Shown: in pieces, positions 25,742 to 33,826 of the stretch
Numbering within the stretch: the first letter of the stretch is position 1
Layout of the letters: each line of letters begins with the position of its first letter
DNA from: Agromyces marinus
GTDB taxonomy: Bacteria; Actinomycetota; Actinomycetes; Actinomycetales; Microbacteriaceae
Direction of reading: 5' to 3'
Assembly (NCBI RefSeq): GCF_021442325.1
Contig: NZ_CP087879.1
Coordinates: forward strand, 558,001-622,000
DNA: 64,000 bases
Position numbers and translations under genes: made by a program
The notes under the pieces: model-generated
What the model was told of the DNA's origin: nothing
The model's database searches: none
What the model saw: only the letters and a program-made list of their open reading frames with translations

Positions 25742-25793
25742 TGCCGGACGTCCGGCAGGATCTCGAGCGGGACCCGGCGCCCGAAGGTAGTCT
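25742..25793 (+). promoter_or_regulatory. 16-bp palindrome and promoter before the transglycosylase
   Basis: TGCCGGACGTCCGGCA (25742-25757) is a perfect palindrome that could end helD transcription. TAGTCT at 25788-25793 is a -10 candidate for the next gene, leaving a leader of about 90 bases. Confidence 0.4.
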
Positions 25794-25890
25794 GAGCGGG
25801 CGGGTCGCGGCGCGACGCCCCGAGGGCGTTGCGCGCGGCGGCTCGACGGGCACGAACCTCGAACCCCTGCCCGAACGGAGCAGCCGACCG

Positions 25891-26796
25891 ATGTCCTGGG
25901 ACGATGACGCATTCGGCGATGGCCGACGCGTTCCGGGTGCGCGCGCGGCGCCGCGCGAGATCGCGTTGCGCATCGCGGGCGGGCTCGGACTCGTCGCGGC
26001 AGTGGTGGCGTTGGTCGTCGGCGTGGTGTCGACGGTCACCTTCTGGGGCGTCGCGACCAATCCGGAGGGATTCGCGGCGCTCTCCGCCTCGGGGCAGGGC
26101 GCGCCGGTGCCGCCGCTGAGCGGGTCCGCCGATGCCGGGAACGTCGGCGCCGACTCGGCTGACCGGTCGACCGGCGACCCGAGCTCCGCGACCGGATCGG
26201 GCGTGTCGCCCCTGGTCGAACCCGAACTCCCGACTCCACCTGCTGTCGACGCGGACTGGATCGCCGAGTCCGCAGCCGCGACCGGCATCCCCGAGCGCGC
26301 GCTGTCCGCGTATGCGCTCGCTCACGTCGCGGTCGCCGAGGAGGAGCCGCGGTGCGGCCTCGACTGGACGACGATCGCGGCGATCGGAGCGGTCGAATCA
26401 CGCCATGGCGGCCACGGCGGTGCGACGCTCGCCGACAGCGGGCTGGTGACGCCCGAGATCCTCGGCCCGGCCCTCGACGGCGACGGCGTCGCCGCGATCC
26501 ACGACACCGACGACGGACTCCTCGACGGCGATCGCACGTGGGATCGCGCGGTCGGGCCGATGCAGTTCATCCCGTCGACGTGGGAGCAGTGGGGAACGGA
26601 TGCCGACGGCGACGGCATCGCCGACCCGCATGACATCGACGACGCCGCGAACGCCGCCGCCCGCTACCTGTGCGCATCGGGTCCGATGACGACGCCCGAC
26701 GGATGGCGCGAGGCCGTGTTCTCGTACAACCACGATGACGCGTACGTCGACAAGGTCGCGACGATCGCGAACGGGTACCTCGCGGCGCTCGGGTAG
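25891..26796 (+). CDS. membrane-anchored lytic murein transglycosylase
   Basis: 301 residues. A cytoplasmic N-terminus and one transmembrane helix (IALRIAGGLGLVAAVVALVVGVV, residues about 27-50) are followed by a Ser/Pro linker and a lysozyme-like domain. IGAVESRHGGHGG carries the catalytic Glu, GPMQFIPSTWEQWG is the MltB-type motif, and DGIADPHDIDDAANAAARYL follows. It cleaves peptidoglycan glycan strands outside the membrane. ATG 25891 has GGAG ten bases upstream. The open frame extends far upstream antisense-like but is not coding there. Confidence 0.88.
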   Translation: MSWDDDAFGDGRRVPGARAAPREIALRIAGGLGLVAAVVALVVGVVSTVTFWGVATNPEGFAALSASGQGAPVPPLSGSADAGNVGADSADRSTGDPSSATGSGVSPLVEPELPTPPAVDADWIAESAAATGIPERALSAYALAHVAVAEEEPRCGLDWTTIAAIGAVESRHGGHGGATLADSGLVTPEILGPALDGDGVAAIHDTDDGLLDGDRTWDRAVGPMQFIPSTWEQWGTDADGDGIADPHDIDDAANAAARYLCASGPMTTPDGWREAVFSYNHDDAYVDKVATIANGYLAALG

Positions 26797-26864
26797 CCGG
26801 GGCGGGCCTCGGGCCTCGGGCCTCGACCGGGCGCGACCCTTCGGACGCGTGAGAGACTGCCCCG

Positions 26865-27611
26865 GTGACCGCCGATATCGAGCTCGCCCGGATCGAGGCC
26901 GGTGCGGTCGCCCTGCACGACGCGCGTCGACGGGCGAGCTGGAGCGTGGACCTCGAGCCGTTCGAGATCGGCGTGTACCCGGTGACCCAGGAGCAACTGG
27001 CCGAACTCCTGGGTGAGACGGCGACGCACCCGCGCCGGCCCGCGACGGACGTGAGCTGGCTGTGCGCCATCCGCTTCTGCAACGCCGCGTCGGAGTGGGA
27101 GGGGCTCGACCCGGCCTACGCCTTCGATGGCGAGCAGGTCACCTGGCACGTCGACGCCGACGGCTTCCGCCTGCCGACCGAGGCGGAGTGGGAGTTCGCC
27201 TGCCGCGCCGGCTCGACGACGCCCCAGTACGGCCCGCTCGACGAGGTCGCCTGGACGAGCGCCGACGGCGTCACCGCGCCGCAGGAGGTCGGCGGCAAGC
27301 TGCCGAACCTCAACGGGCTGTTCGACACGCTCGGCAACGTCTGGGAGTGGTGCTGGGACCTGCTCGACCCCGCCCGGTACGACGACTACCGGGTGTTCCG
27401 CGGCGGGGGCTACGCCGACGACGCCTGGAGCGTCAGGGCATCGGTGCGCCGCGGAGGAGCGCCGCGCATGCACCATGAGGACGTGGGGTTCCGAGTCGCG
27501 CGCGGCGGGTTCGAGACGACGGATGCCGCGCAGGGATGGTCCGCGCAGGCGGACCTCGAGCGCGCCGCGATCGACGGGCCGTTGCCTCCGGGGTGGACCC
27601 CGCGGCGCTGA
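26865..27611 (+). CDS. formylglycine-generating-enzyme-like (SUMF1 fold) protein without the active-site cysteines
   Basis: 248 residues with the FGE-sulfatase fold: EIGVYPVTQEQLAELL, FRLPTEAEWEFACRAGS, GNVWEWCWD, YRVFRGGGYADDAW and a closing VGFRVARG. True FGEs carry a Cys pair in the segment after RGGS, and here that segment (WSVRASVRRGGAPRMHHED) has none. It is therefore more likely a member of the wider family (C-lectin-like, non-haem or unknown) than a sulfatase activator. The GTG start at 26865 is preceded by GAGAGA. Confidence 0.8.
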   Translation: MTADIELARIEAGAVALHDARRRASWSVDLEPFEIGVYPVTQEQLAELLGETATHPRRPATDVSWLCAIRFCNAASEWEGLDPAYAFDGEQVTWHVDADGFRLPTEAEWEFACRAGSTTPQYGPLDEVAWTSADGVTAPQEVGGKLPNLNGLFDTLGNVWEWCWDLLDPARYDDYRVFRGGGYADDAWSVRASVRRGGAPRMHHEDVGFRVARGGFETTDAAQGWSAQADLERAAIDGPLPPGWTPRR

Positions 27612-27612
27612 C

Positions 27613-28281
27613 TCAGGCCCCGGCCGCCGCGCGAGCCGCCTCCGCGGCGCGTTCGACCCACTTCGGCGTCGTGCCGTAGCGCTGGAACGGCACGAGCTCG
27701 CCGGCCGCGCTGCACTCGACGAGCTGCGACATCCGTCGTTCGCGCGTGGCCTCCTGCTTCGCGGACACCACCCAGTGGACGACCAGCTTGCGGTAGCTCG
27801 GCGTCGCGATCTCCCAGAAGGCGGATGCCGCGGCATCCGCCTCGAGCATCGCCGCGAACGACTGCGGCAGTGCCTGCTCGGGATTCTCGAACGAGTAGAT
27901 CGCGGAGCGCTCGTCGCTGCGGCGCTCGTAGGCGGCGATGCCCGCCGGCCGCATGCGGCCCTCGGCCGTGAGCCGCTCGACATGCGCGATGTTCACGGCC
28001 GACCAGATGCTCCTCGGCTTGCGCGGAGTCCAGCGCTGCCGACGGGCGAGGTCGTCGATGCGCTGCGACACCGAGTCGATCCAGCCGAAGCAGAGCGCCT
28101 CGGGCACGGCCTCCTCCCACGTGAGGCCGCGCTCGGGCGCGCCCTTCTTGTTGAGGCCCATCCACAGTTCGGTCGCGGTCTCGTGGTTGGCCTCGAGCCA
28201 GGCGCGGAACTCCTCGGGACCTGAGAAGAACAGGGCGGGCCGCTCGGGCGTGCCGCCGGGTGTGCCGATCGAGGCCGTCAT
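27613..28281 (-). CDS. YdeI/OmpD-associated family protein
   Basis: 222 residues. The N-terminal DUF1801-like/YdeI fold (FSGPEEFRAWLEANHETATELW, GLTWEEAVPEALCFGWIDS) is followed by RTPRKP-like basic SIWSAVN and the C-terminal family tail ATRERRMSQLVECSAAGE. It is widespread and of unknown molecular role. ATG 28281 fits the family's N-terminus; the open frame upstream is non-coding. It converges with the FGE-like gene with almost no gap. Confidence 0.85.
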   Translation of the reverse strand: MTASIGTPGGTPERPALFFSGPEEFRAWLEANHETATELWMGLNKKGAPERGLTWEEAVPEALCFGWIDSVSQRIDDLARRQRWTPRKPRSIWSAVNIAHVERLTAEGRMRPAGIAAYERRSDERSAIYSFENPEQALPQSFAAMLEADAAASAFWEIATPSYRKLVVHWVVSAKQEATRERRMSQLVECSAAGELVPFQRYGTTPKWVERAAEAARAAAGA

Positions 28282-28301
28282 GGCGCGAGTCTTGCAGCAT
28301 C

Positions 28302-28345
28302 CGCCGACATCCTGCCGTGATCCCGCCGACATCCTGCAGTGATCC
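28302..28345. repeat. two tandem 22-bp direct repeats
   Basis: CGCCGACATCCTGCCGTGAT plus CC is followed at once by a copy that differs at one base (28324-28345). It begins 21 bases upstream of the YdeI-like start, a position suited to an operator with the copies two helical turns apart. Confidence 0.8.
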
Positions 28346-28421
28346 CGCGGCAACCGGCCGGCCGATCGTCCCGCGCAGGACGGCTGGAACGGGCAGAACG
28401 TCCAGACCACTTCTGGCGCCG

Positions 28422-28451
28422 TTGACGCGAAAGTTGCCGAAACGATAGACA
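28422..28451 (+). promoter_or_regulatory. candidate promoter of the carboxypeptidase gene
   Basis: TTGACG (28422-28427) and GATAGA/TAGACA (28444-28451) lie 16-18 bases apart. This gives a leader of about 125 bases before the ATG at 28584, which has AGAGGGA seven to thirteen bases upstream. Confidence 0.4.
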
Positions 28452-28583
28452 GAGCCCACGCTCGAACCCGCCCGCACCCGCGGGAGGGGTCGGCTGGCCG
28501 GGGTCGGGGGCGACGCATTCGCGGGTCCTCACCCTCCGGCACAGGCTCCATCTCCGCTCACCGCAACGAGAGGGAAGACAACG

Positions 28584-31013
28584 ATGTCAACGATGAGACG
28601 CAGGGTGCTCGGGGGGTCCGCGGCGTTCGCCGCGCTCGCCGGGTTGATCCTGACCAGCATGACGCCCATCAGTCCGGCCAGCGGCACGGAACCGCTGCCG
28701 GAGCTCGTCCGAGACGCCGGCGAGGACGTCGCCGTCGTCGAGGTGATCGTCGCCGACTCCACCGAGCTCGACCGCCTGGTCGACACCGGCGTCGACCTCG
28801 ACCACGCCGCGCACGCCAACCCCGACGGCACGATCACCGCGCACGCCGTCGTGAGCGGTGGCGAGGCCGACATCCTCCGCGCCCACGGGTTCGCGGTCGG
28901 CAAGTCCGTGCACGACGAGGACGACACCGAGGCCGTGCTCGCCGAGCGCGAGGCCACGATCGCCGAAGCGGTGGCGGCCAACGAGGCGTTCGCCGAAGCC
29001 GCGGAGGCCGCGGAGGTCTCCGACGTCAAGATCATCCGCGCCGACTACTACACCTCGTTCGGCGTCGGCTACCTCTCGGTCGAGGCGAAGTGGGCCGACG
29101 GCCAGACGAACTCGTCCCAGCTCACCGTGGCCCGCGACAGCGGCCCGGGCACCGAGATCGGCACGGGCGGAACCCAGAACATCAACCGGTTCGTCGACGC
29201 CGGCGTCTACCTCTACCACCGCGGTGCCGCGGTCGTCGAGACCCGGCCCGACACGATCCGCATCACGAGCCCCAGTGGCGACGTCGCGACCGCGAAGGTG
29301 ACGGACTGGCTCCCGATCGATGACGACGACGCATTCGGCCCGAACTACCAGTCGGACTTCATCACCTCGTACCTCACGCCGACCGAGCTCTACGACCGCA
29401 TCCACGCGCTCGCGGCCGAGTTCCCGGGCATCTCGGAGATCGTCGAGCTCCCGCACGAGACCAACGGATACCGGCGCCTGGCCCAGGCCGTGCTCGGATC
29501 GAGCAGCTCCAACCGCGTCGCCGTCGACTCGGTCGCCTGGGGCCACGAAGGGGGCAACGACCTGAGCGTCGCCCTCGTCGACCCGGGTGCCGCCGACTCC
29601 CCGCTCTCCGTCTCCGTCGCCGGCGACGAGATCACGGTGTCGCTGGCGACCGGAGCCTCCGGAGCGATCACGAGTTCCGCTGCCGACGTGGTCGCGGCGA
29701 TCAACGCCTCGCCCGCGGCATCCGCTCTCGTCGTCGCGTACACCTACCGCGGCAACGCCGGAGGCGGCGTGGTCGCGGCAGGGACTGCGAATCTCACCGA
29801 CGGGCTCTCGGCGCCGGCGAGCGTGTCGCGCGACCCGCACCCCGTGTACGCGATCCGCATCGGCAAGGTCCGTGACGGGTCGAAGCCGGGCGTCCTCGCC
29901 TACGCGCAGGAGCACGCGCGCGAATGGGTGCCGCCGCTGGTGACCATCGAGACGGCGGAGCGGCTGCTGCGCAACTACGCGCAGGACGCCGAGACGAAGA
30001 AGCTCGTGAACGCGCTCGACATCTGGATCGTCCCGTCGGTCAACCCCGACGGCGGTCACTACTCGTTCTACGACTTCGCCTCGCAGCGGAAGAACATGAC
30101 CAACCACTGCGAGCTCAGCGGCAGCGCCGACGCGCTCGCGCGGAACAGCTGGGGCGTCGACAACAACCGCAACTACGACGCGTTCAGCCTGTTCGACGGG
30201 TATAGCGGAGCGTCGACCTCGTGCACGAGCGGCAACTACGCGGGCCCCGCCGAACTGAGCGAGCCCGAGAGCGCCAACGTGGACTGGATCGCCGGGAACA
30301 ACCCGAACATCAAGTTCGCGATGAACCTGCACAGCTCGGGCAACTACTTCATGTGGTCGCCCGGCTCGTACGCGCTTCCCGGCCGGGTCTCGGCACCGCG
30401 GCCCACGCTCGAGGAGGAGTCGTACTTCTGGGGTGCGTCGGCCCGGATCCTGAGCGAGATCAAGCGATACCGCGGCCTCTCGGTCACGCCGGCCCGCACT
30501 GGCCCGATCTCCGACGTGCTGTACTCGGCGGCCGGCAACTCCGGTGACATGCTCTGGTACAAGCACGGCATCTACGCCTGGAACTTCGAGGTCGGAACCC
30601 AGTTCCAGCCTCCGTTCGAGAGCGAGAACCCGGCGGGAGCCTCGGCCCACGCCGAGTCGCAGGAGTACGCCAACGGGCTCGTCGAGCTCATGCGGGTCGC
30701 CCGCGACTTCGAGACCGACTCGAAGCGCCCGTCGAGCTCGTTCGTCGTCTCCGCGAGCGCGGAACCGGGCATGGTCGAGGTGATGTTCGACACGTCCGAA
30801 CCCGCGGCCGTGTTCTACACGCTCGACGGCTCGAAGCCGACCTACGCATCGACGCTGTACGCCTCCGCGGGCGTGCGTGAAGGCGCCGAGACGATCACCG
30901 TGCCCGCAGGCACGAAGGTCAACTGGTTCTCGGTCGACTCGGCGGGCAACATCGAGAAGAACTACAAGCCCGACGGCACCGGCTCGAACTTCAGTTCGGC
31001 GATCGCCGGCTGA
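28584..31013 (+). CDS. secreted M14 zinc carboxypeptidase
   Basis: 809 residues. A signal peptide (RRRVLGGSAAFAALAGLILTS) covers about residues 1-33, then a propeptide-like region follows to about 260. The peptidase domain has the zinc motif QEHAREW near residue 444, SVNPDGG, the third ligand in NLHSSG and the catalytic Glu in WNFEVG. Between ETNGYRR (residue about 292) and YAIRIG (about 422) lies an unusual insertion of some 115 residues. The C-terminus has a chitobiase/Fn3-like domain (VFYTLDGSKPTYAS). It probably trims peptides outside the cell. Confidence 0.88.
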   Translation: MSTMRRRVLGGSAAFAALAGLILTSMTPISPASGTEPLPELVRDAGEDVAVVEVIVADSTELDRLVDTGVDLDHAAHANPDGTITAHAVVSGGEADILRAHGFAVGKSVHDEDDTEAVLAEREATIAEAVAANEAFAEAAEAAEVSDVKIIRADYYTSFGVGYLSVEAKWADGQTNSSQLTVARDSGPGTEIGTGGTQNINRFVDAGVYLYHRGAAVVETRPDTIRITSPSGDVATAKVTDWLPIDDDDAFGPNYQSDFITSYLTPTELYDRIHALAAEFPGISEIVELPHETNGYRRLAQAVLGSSSSNRVAVDSVAWGHEGGNDLSVALVDPGAADSPLSVSVAGDEITVSLATGASGAITSSAADVVAAINASPAASALVVAYTYRGNAGGGVVAAGTANLTDGLSAPASVSRDPHPVYAIRIGKVRDGSKPGVLAYAQEHAREWVPPLVTIETAERLLRNYAQDAETKKLVNALDIWIVPSVNPDGGHYSFYDFASQRKNMTNHCELSGSADALARNSWGVDNNRNYDAFSLFDGYSGASTSCTSGNYAGPAELSEPESANVDWIAGNNPNIKFAMNLHSSGNYFMWSPGSYALPGRVSAPRPTLEEESYFWGASARILSEIKRYRGLSVTPARTGPISDVLYSAAGNSGDMLWYKHGIYAWNFEVGTQFQPPFESENPAGASAHAESQEYANGLVELMRVARDFETDSKRPSSSFVVSASAEPGMVEVMFDTSEPAAVFYTLDGSKPTYASTLYASAGVREGAETITVPAGTKVNWFSVDSAGNIEKNYKPDGTGSNFSSAIAG

Positions 31014-31031
31014 TCGTCGAGCCCACCCCGG

Positions 31032-31070
31032 CCGCGGCCGCGGCATCCGAGACGGATGCCGCGGCCGCGG
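31032..31070. terminator. strong bidirectional hairpin between convergent genes
   Basis: CCGCGGCCGCGGCATCCG (31032-31049) pairs perfectly over 18 bp with 31053-31070 around an AGA loop. It lies between the carboxypeptidase gene and narK. It again contains inverted GGCATCC/GGATGCC words. Confidence 0.75.
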
Positions 31071-31117
31071 TCCTCTGCGTGCACAGCGCCTGCCCAGCGC
31101 GTGCCCGGCCATGCGCC

Positions 31118-31192
31118 GCGCTCAGCCGGCCGGGCTGCGCTCAGCCGGCCGCGCGCTGCGCTCAGCCGGCCGCGCGCTGCGCTCAGCCGGCC
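31118..31192. repeat. four copies of a GC-rich 14-mer at the narK 3' end
   Basis: GCGCTCAGCCGGCC occurs at 31118, 31137, 31158 and 31179, at a period of 19-21 bases. The last copy contains the narK stop codon, so the other three are downstream duplications of the gene's tail. They may be remnants of slippage. Confidence 0.8.
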
Positions 31193-32403
31193 GCGGCCCG
31201 GTCCTTCCGCGCCAGCGCCATCGTGAACACCAGCGCGGCCAGCGCGGTCACGCACAGCAGCGCGAGGCCGAGCGTGTAGCTCCCGGTCGCGGCGTACGTC
31301 GTGCCCATGACCAGCGGCGGGAAGTATCCGCCGAGTCCGCCGGCGGCGCCGACGATGCCGGTCACCGTCCCGACTCGCTCCGCGGGCGCACGCTGCGCGA
31401 CCCACGTGAACACCGCACCCGTCCCGAGGCCGAGGAACCCGGCCATGAGCACGAACTCGGTCCCGGCGATGAGCTCGGGCGGCGGCACGAACGCGATGGC
31501 GACGGCCATGACCGCGGCGCCCGCGAGCGAGATCATGAGCACGCGCGCCGGGCCGATCCTGTCGCTCAGCCACCCGCCGATCGGTCGGGCGATGACGGCT
31601 GCGATCGCGAAGCCCGCCGTGCGCGTCCCCGCGCCCGTGAGGTCGAACTCGTAGACCTCCTTGAGGTAGGTCGGCAGGTACGTCGAGAACGCCACGAAGC
31701 CGCCGAAGGTGACGGCGTACAGGAAGGCCATCTGCCAGGTCACGGCGAGCTTGCTCGCCGCGGCGAGCTTCGGCATGACCCGGTCGGTGTTCGGCTTCCA
31801 GGTCGGGGCGTCGCGCATGAACAGCCAGACGATCACCGCGACGACGACGAGTGCGATCGCGATGATCCAGTGCGTGGCCTGGTAGCCGAACCAGGCGACC
31901 ATGCGCGGGGTGAAGAACGCCGAGAGCGCCGTGCCGCCCATGCCCGCGCCGAACAGGCCCGTCGCGAACCCGCGCTTCTTCGGGTCGTACCAGGCGTTCA
32001 CGAACGGGATGCCGACCGCGAACGTGGTTCCGGCGACGCCCAGGATGAACCCGAACACGATCAGGAGGGCATACGAGCCGGCCTCACCGGCCCACATCAC
32101 CAGCAGCACCGGGATCGCCGAGAACGCGGTGAGGATCGTGAACATGATGCGCCCGCCGAAGCGGTCGGTGAGGGCGCCCGTGAGGATGCGCCCGACGGAC
32201 CCCACGATCACCGGCGTCGCGATGATCATCGACTGCTGCGTGGCATCCAGCCCGAGTTCGTCGGCGTAGCGCACCGCCAGCGGGGCGATCATGTTCCACG
32301 CCCAGAAGGTGATCGTGAAGGCCAGCAGCGCCAGCCCGAGGTTGAGTCCCCGGCCCGGCAGGATGGTCGACCCGGTTGCGGGTGCAGCGGATGCCTCGGT
32401 CAT
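31183..32403 (-). CDS. narK: NarK-type nitrate/nitrite transporter
   Basis: 406 residues, 12 transmembrane segments of the major facilitator superfamily. The glycine-rich GAAGGLGGYFPP matches the second nitrate signature of NarK proteins, and GRILTGALTDRFGGR is the MFS motif A loop. It brings nitrate in and/or exports nitrite for the reductase encoded upstream. Its ATG overlaps the narI stop codon (ATGA), so it is the last gene of narGHJIK. Confidence 0.92.
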   Translation of the reverse strand: MTEASAAPATGSTILPGRGLNLGLALLAFTITFWAWNMIAPLAVRYADELGLDATQQSMIIATPVIVGSVGRILTGALTDRFGGRIMFTILTAFSAIPVLLVMWAGEAGSYALLIVFGFILGVAGTTFAVGIPFVNAWYDPKKRGFATGLFGAGMGGTALSAFFTPRMVAWFGYQATHWIIAIALVVVAVIVWLFMRDAPTWKPNTDRVMPKLAAASKLAVTWQMAFLYAVTFGGFVAFSTYLPTYLKEVYEFDLTGAGTRTAGFAIAAVIARPIGGWLSDRIGPARVLMISLAGAAVMAVAIAFVPPPELIAGTEFVLMAGFLGLGTGAVFTWVAQRAPAERVGTVTGIVGAAGGLGGYFPPLVMGTTYAATGSYTLGLALLCVTALAALVFTMALARKDRAAAG

Positions 32404-33200
32404 CAGTTCCCCTTTCCGATGCGGTCCGGCGTGCGGACGGAGCCTCCGTCGCGGGTCCGGTCCGGTGTGCCGACGGGTGCCCAGCCGCGCCGCCCGGCGC
32501 CCGCGCCCGGAGCCGGACGGGAATCACGTGAGCGATACACGATGTACGGGCGGAAGAGGTAGTGCACCGGTGCGGTGAACGCGTGCACGAGGCGCGTGAA
32601 CGGCCAGATGATGAACAGCAGCATGCCGATGAGCGTGTGGATCTTGAAGTCGATCCCGGCCGCGGCCATCGCGGCGATGTCGGGCTGGAAGACGAACAGC
32701 GACCGGAACCACGGTGCGACGGTGTCGCGGTAGGTGACCTCCTGGTGCGGGCCGAACACGCTGATGAGCGTCGTCGCGAGCCCCGCGATGATCGCCGCGA
32801 CGAGCACCACGTACATGGTCTTGTCGTTCTTCGTGGTCGCCATGAACACCGGGCCGGTCGTGCGTCGACGCCAGATGAGGATCGCGACGCCCGCGAGCGT
32901 GGCGATGCCCGCGACCGAGCCGAGGCCGAGGGCGACGACGTGGTACATGTCCTCGGTGACCCCGACGGCCTCGGTCCAGGCCTTCGGGATGACGAGGCCG
33001 ATCGCATGGCCGATGACGACGACGAGGATGCCGAAGTGGAACAGCGGCGACCCGATGCGCAGCAGGCGCGACTCGTAGAGCTGGGACGACCTGGTCGTCC
33101 AGCCGAACTGGTCGTAGCGGTAGCGCCAGACCAGTCCGCCGATGAGCACGGCGATCATGACGTACGGCAGGATGCCCCACAGCACGACGTCCCAGTCCAT
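32403..33200 (-). CDS. narI: respiratory nitrate reductase gamma subunit (cytochrome b)
   Basis: 265 residues with five transmembrane helices. It carries two b-type haems, takes electrons from menaquinol and passes them to NarH. The segments SPLFHFGILVVVIGHAIG and FKIHTLIGMLLFIIWPFTRLVHAF hold the haem-ligand His residues. The C-terminal 30 residues are Pro/Arg-rich and beyond the usual end. ATG 33200 overlaps the narJ stop codon. Confidence 0.95.
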   Translation of the reverse strand: MDWDVVLWGILPYVMIAVLIGGLVWRYRYDQFGWTTRSSQLYESRLLRIGSPLFHFGILVVVIGHAIGLVIPKAWTEAVGVTEDMYHVVALGLGSVAGIATLAGVAILIWRRRTTGPVFMATTKNDKTMYVVLVAAIIAGLATTLISVFGPHQEVTYRDTVAPWFRSLFVFQPDIAAMAAAGIDFKIHTLIGMLLFIIWPFTRLVHAFTAPVHYLFRPYIVYRSRDSRPAPGAGAGRRGWAPVGTPDRTRDGGSVRTPDRIGKGN

Positions 33201-33826
33201 CAGCGTCCTCCTCCGGTCGTCGCCATCGGCAGCAGCCGAGGGTCGTACGGGTCGAGCCCGACCGACTCCGTCGGCGGTCCCGAAGCGGCCATCGCCATCG
33301 CCTGCTGCCGGTCGGCCGGCGAGCGGCCGGGCAGGGTCGCGCACACCGCGGCGACGACCCCGGCGTACGGCGACCCGCGCTCCTCGAGCGCGAGGCGGAT
33401 GAGTTCGAGGCTCGCGCGGTACTCCTGCATGAGCGCTGCGCCGTCCTCCGGCCGGTGCCGGGCGTACTCCAGCGCGAGCGGCAGGTGGTCGGGCAGCTCG
33501 CCCGTGCCGCCGAGCTCGAACCCCGCCTCGCGGTAGCGCTGCTTGAACTCGGCCAGCACCGTCCCGCGGCGGCGGGTGTCGCCGTCGGTCCAGTACGACA
33601 GGTACAGCGCATGCCGCTTCGACATGTCGAACACGTCGACGTAGGCGGCCTGCACCGTCGCGGGCGACTCGATCGCCCACCAGTCCAGCAGGGGCGCGAA
33701 CGAGGCGGCGGCCTCGGGCGCCGACTCGGTGAGCGCGTCGCGGACGATCCCGGCGAGCTCGAGCACCCCGTCATCGGGGTAGCTCAGGCAGACGGATGCC
33801 GCCTGGTACACGATCGCCCGGTTCAC
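33200..33826 (-). CDS. narJ: nitrate reductase assembly chaperone NarJ
   Basis: 208 residues, helical, of the NarJ/DmsD chaperone family. It holds apo-NarGH until the molybdenum cofactor and the proximal iron-sulfur cluster are inserted. YVDVFDMSKRHALYLSYWTDGDTRRRG is the family's signature segment. The GTG start at 33826 overlaps the narH stop region by four bases. Its position between narH and narI is the standard one. Confidence 0.93.
   Translation of the reverse strand: MNRAIVYQAASVCLSYPDDGVLELAGIVRDALTESAPEAAASFAPLLDWWAIESPATVQAAYVDVFDMSKRHALYLSYWTDGDTRRRGTVLAEFKQRYREAGFELGGTGELPDHLPLALEYARHRPEDGAALMQEYRASLELIRLALEERGSPYAGVVAAVCATLPGRSPADRQQAMAMAASGPPTESVGLDPYDPRLLPMATTGGGR

Larger units (their letters stand above)
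28282..28583. other. divergent intergenic region
   Basis: 302 bases between the YdeI-like gene (leftward) and the carboxypeptidase gene (rightward). It holds a 22-base tandem repeat, a promoter candidate and an untranslated leader. No small gene is convincing. Confidence 0.6.

Noticed and set aside
26865..27611. Genuine formylglycine-generating enzyme
   Set aside because: The catalytic Cys pair is missing and no sulfatase is encoded in the window.
27820..27843. 24-base palindrome with inverted GGATGCC words as a terminator
   Set aside because: It lies inside the YdeI-like coding region and encodes ADAAAS, so it is not at a gene end.
31118..31192. Possible attachment site or IS end repeats after narK
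   Set aside because: The copies are tandem and local, with no integrase or transposase nearby.
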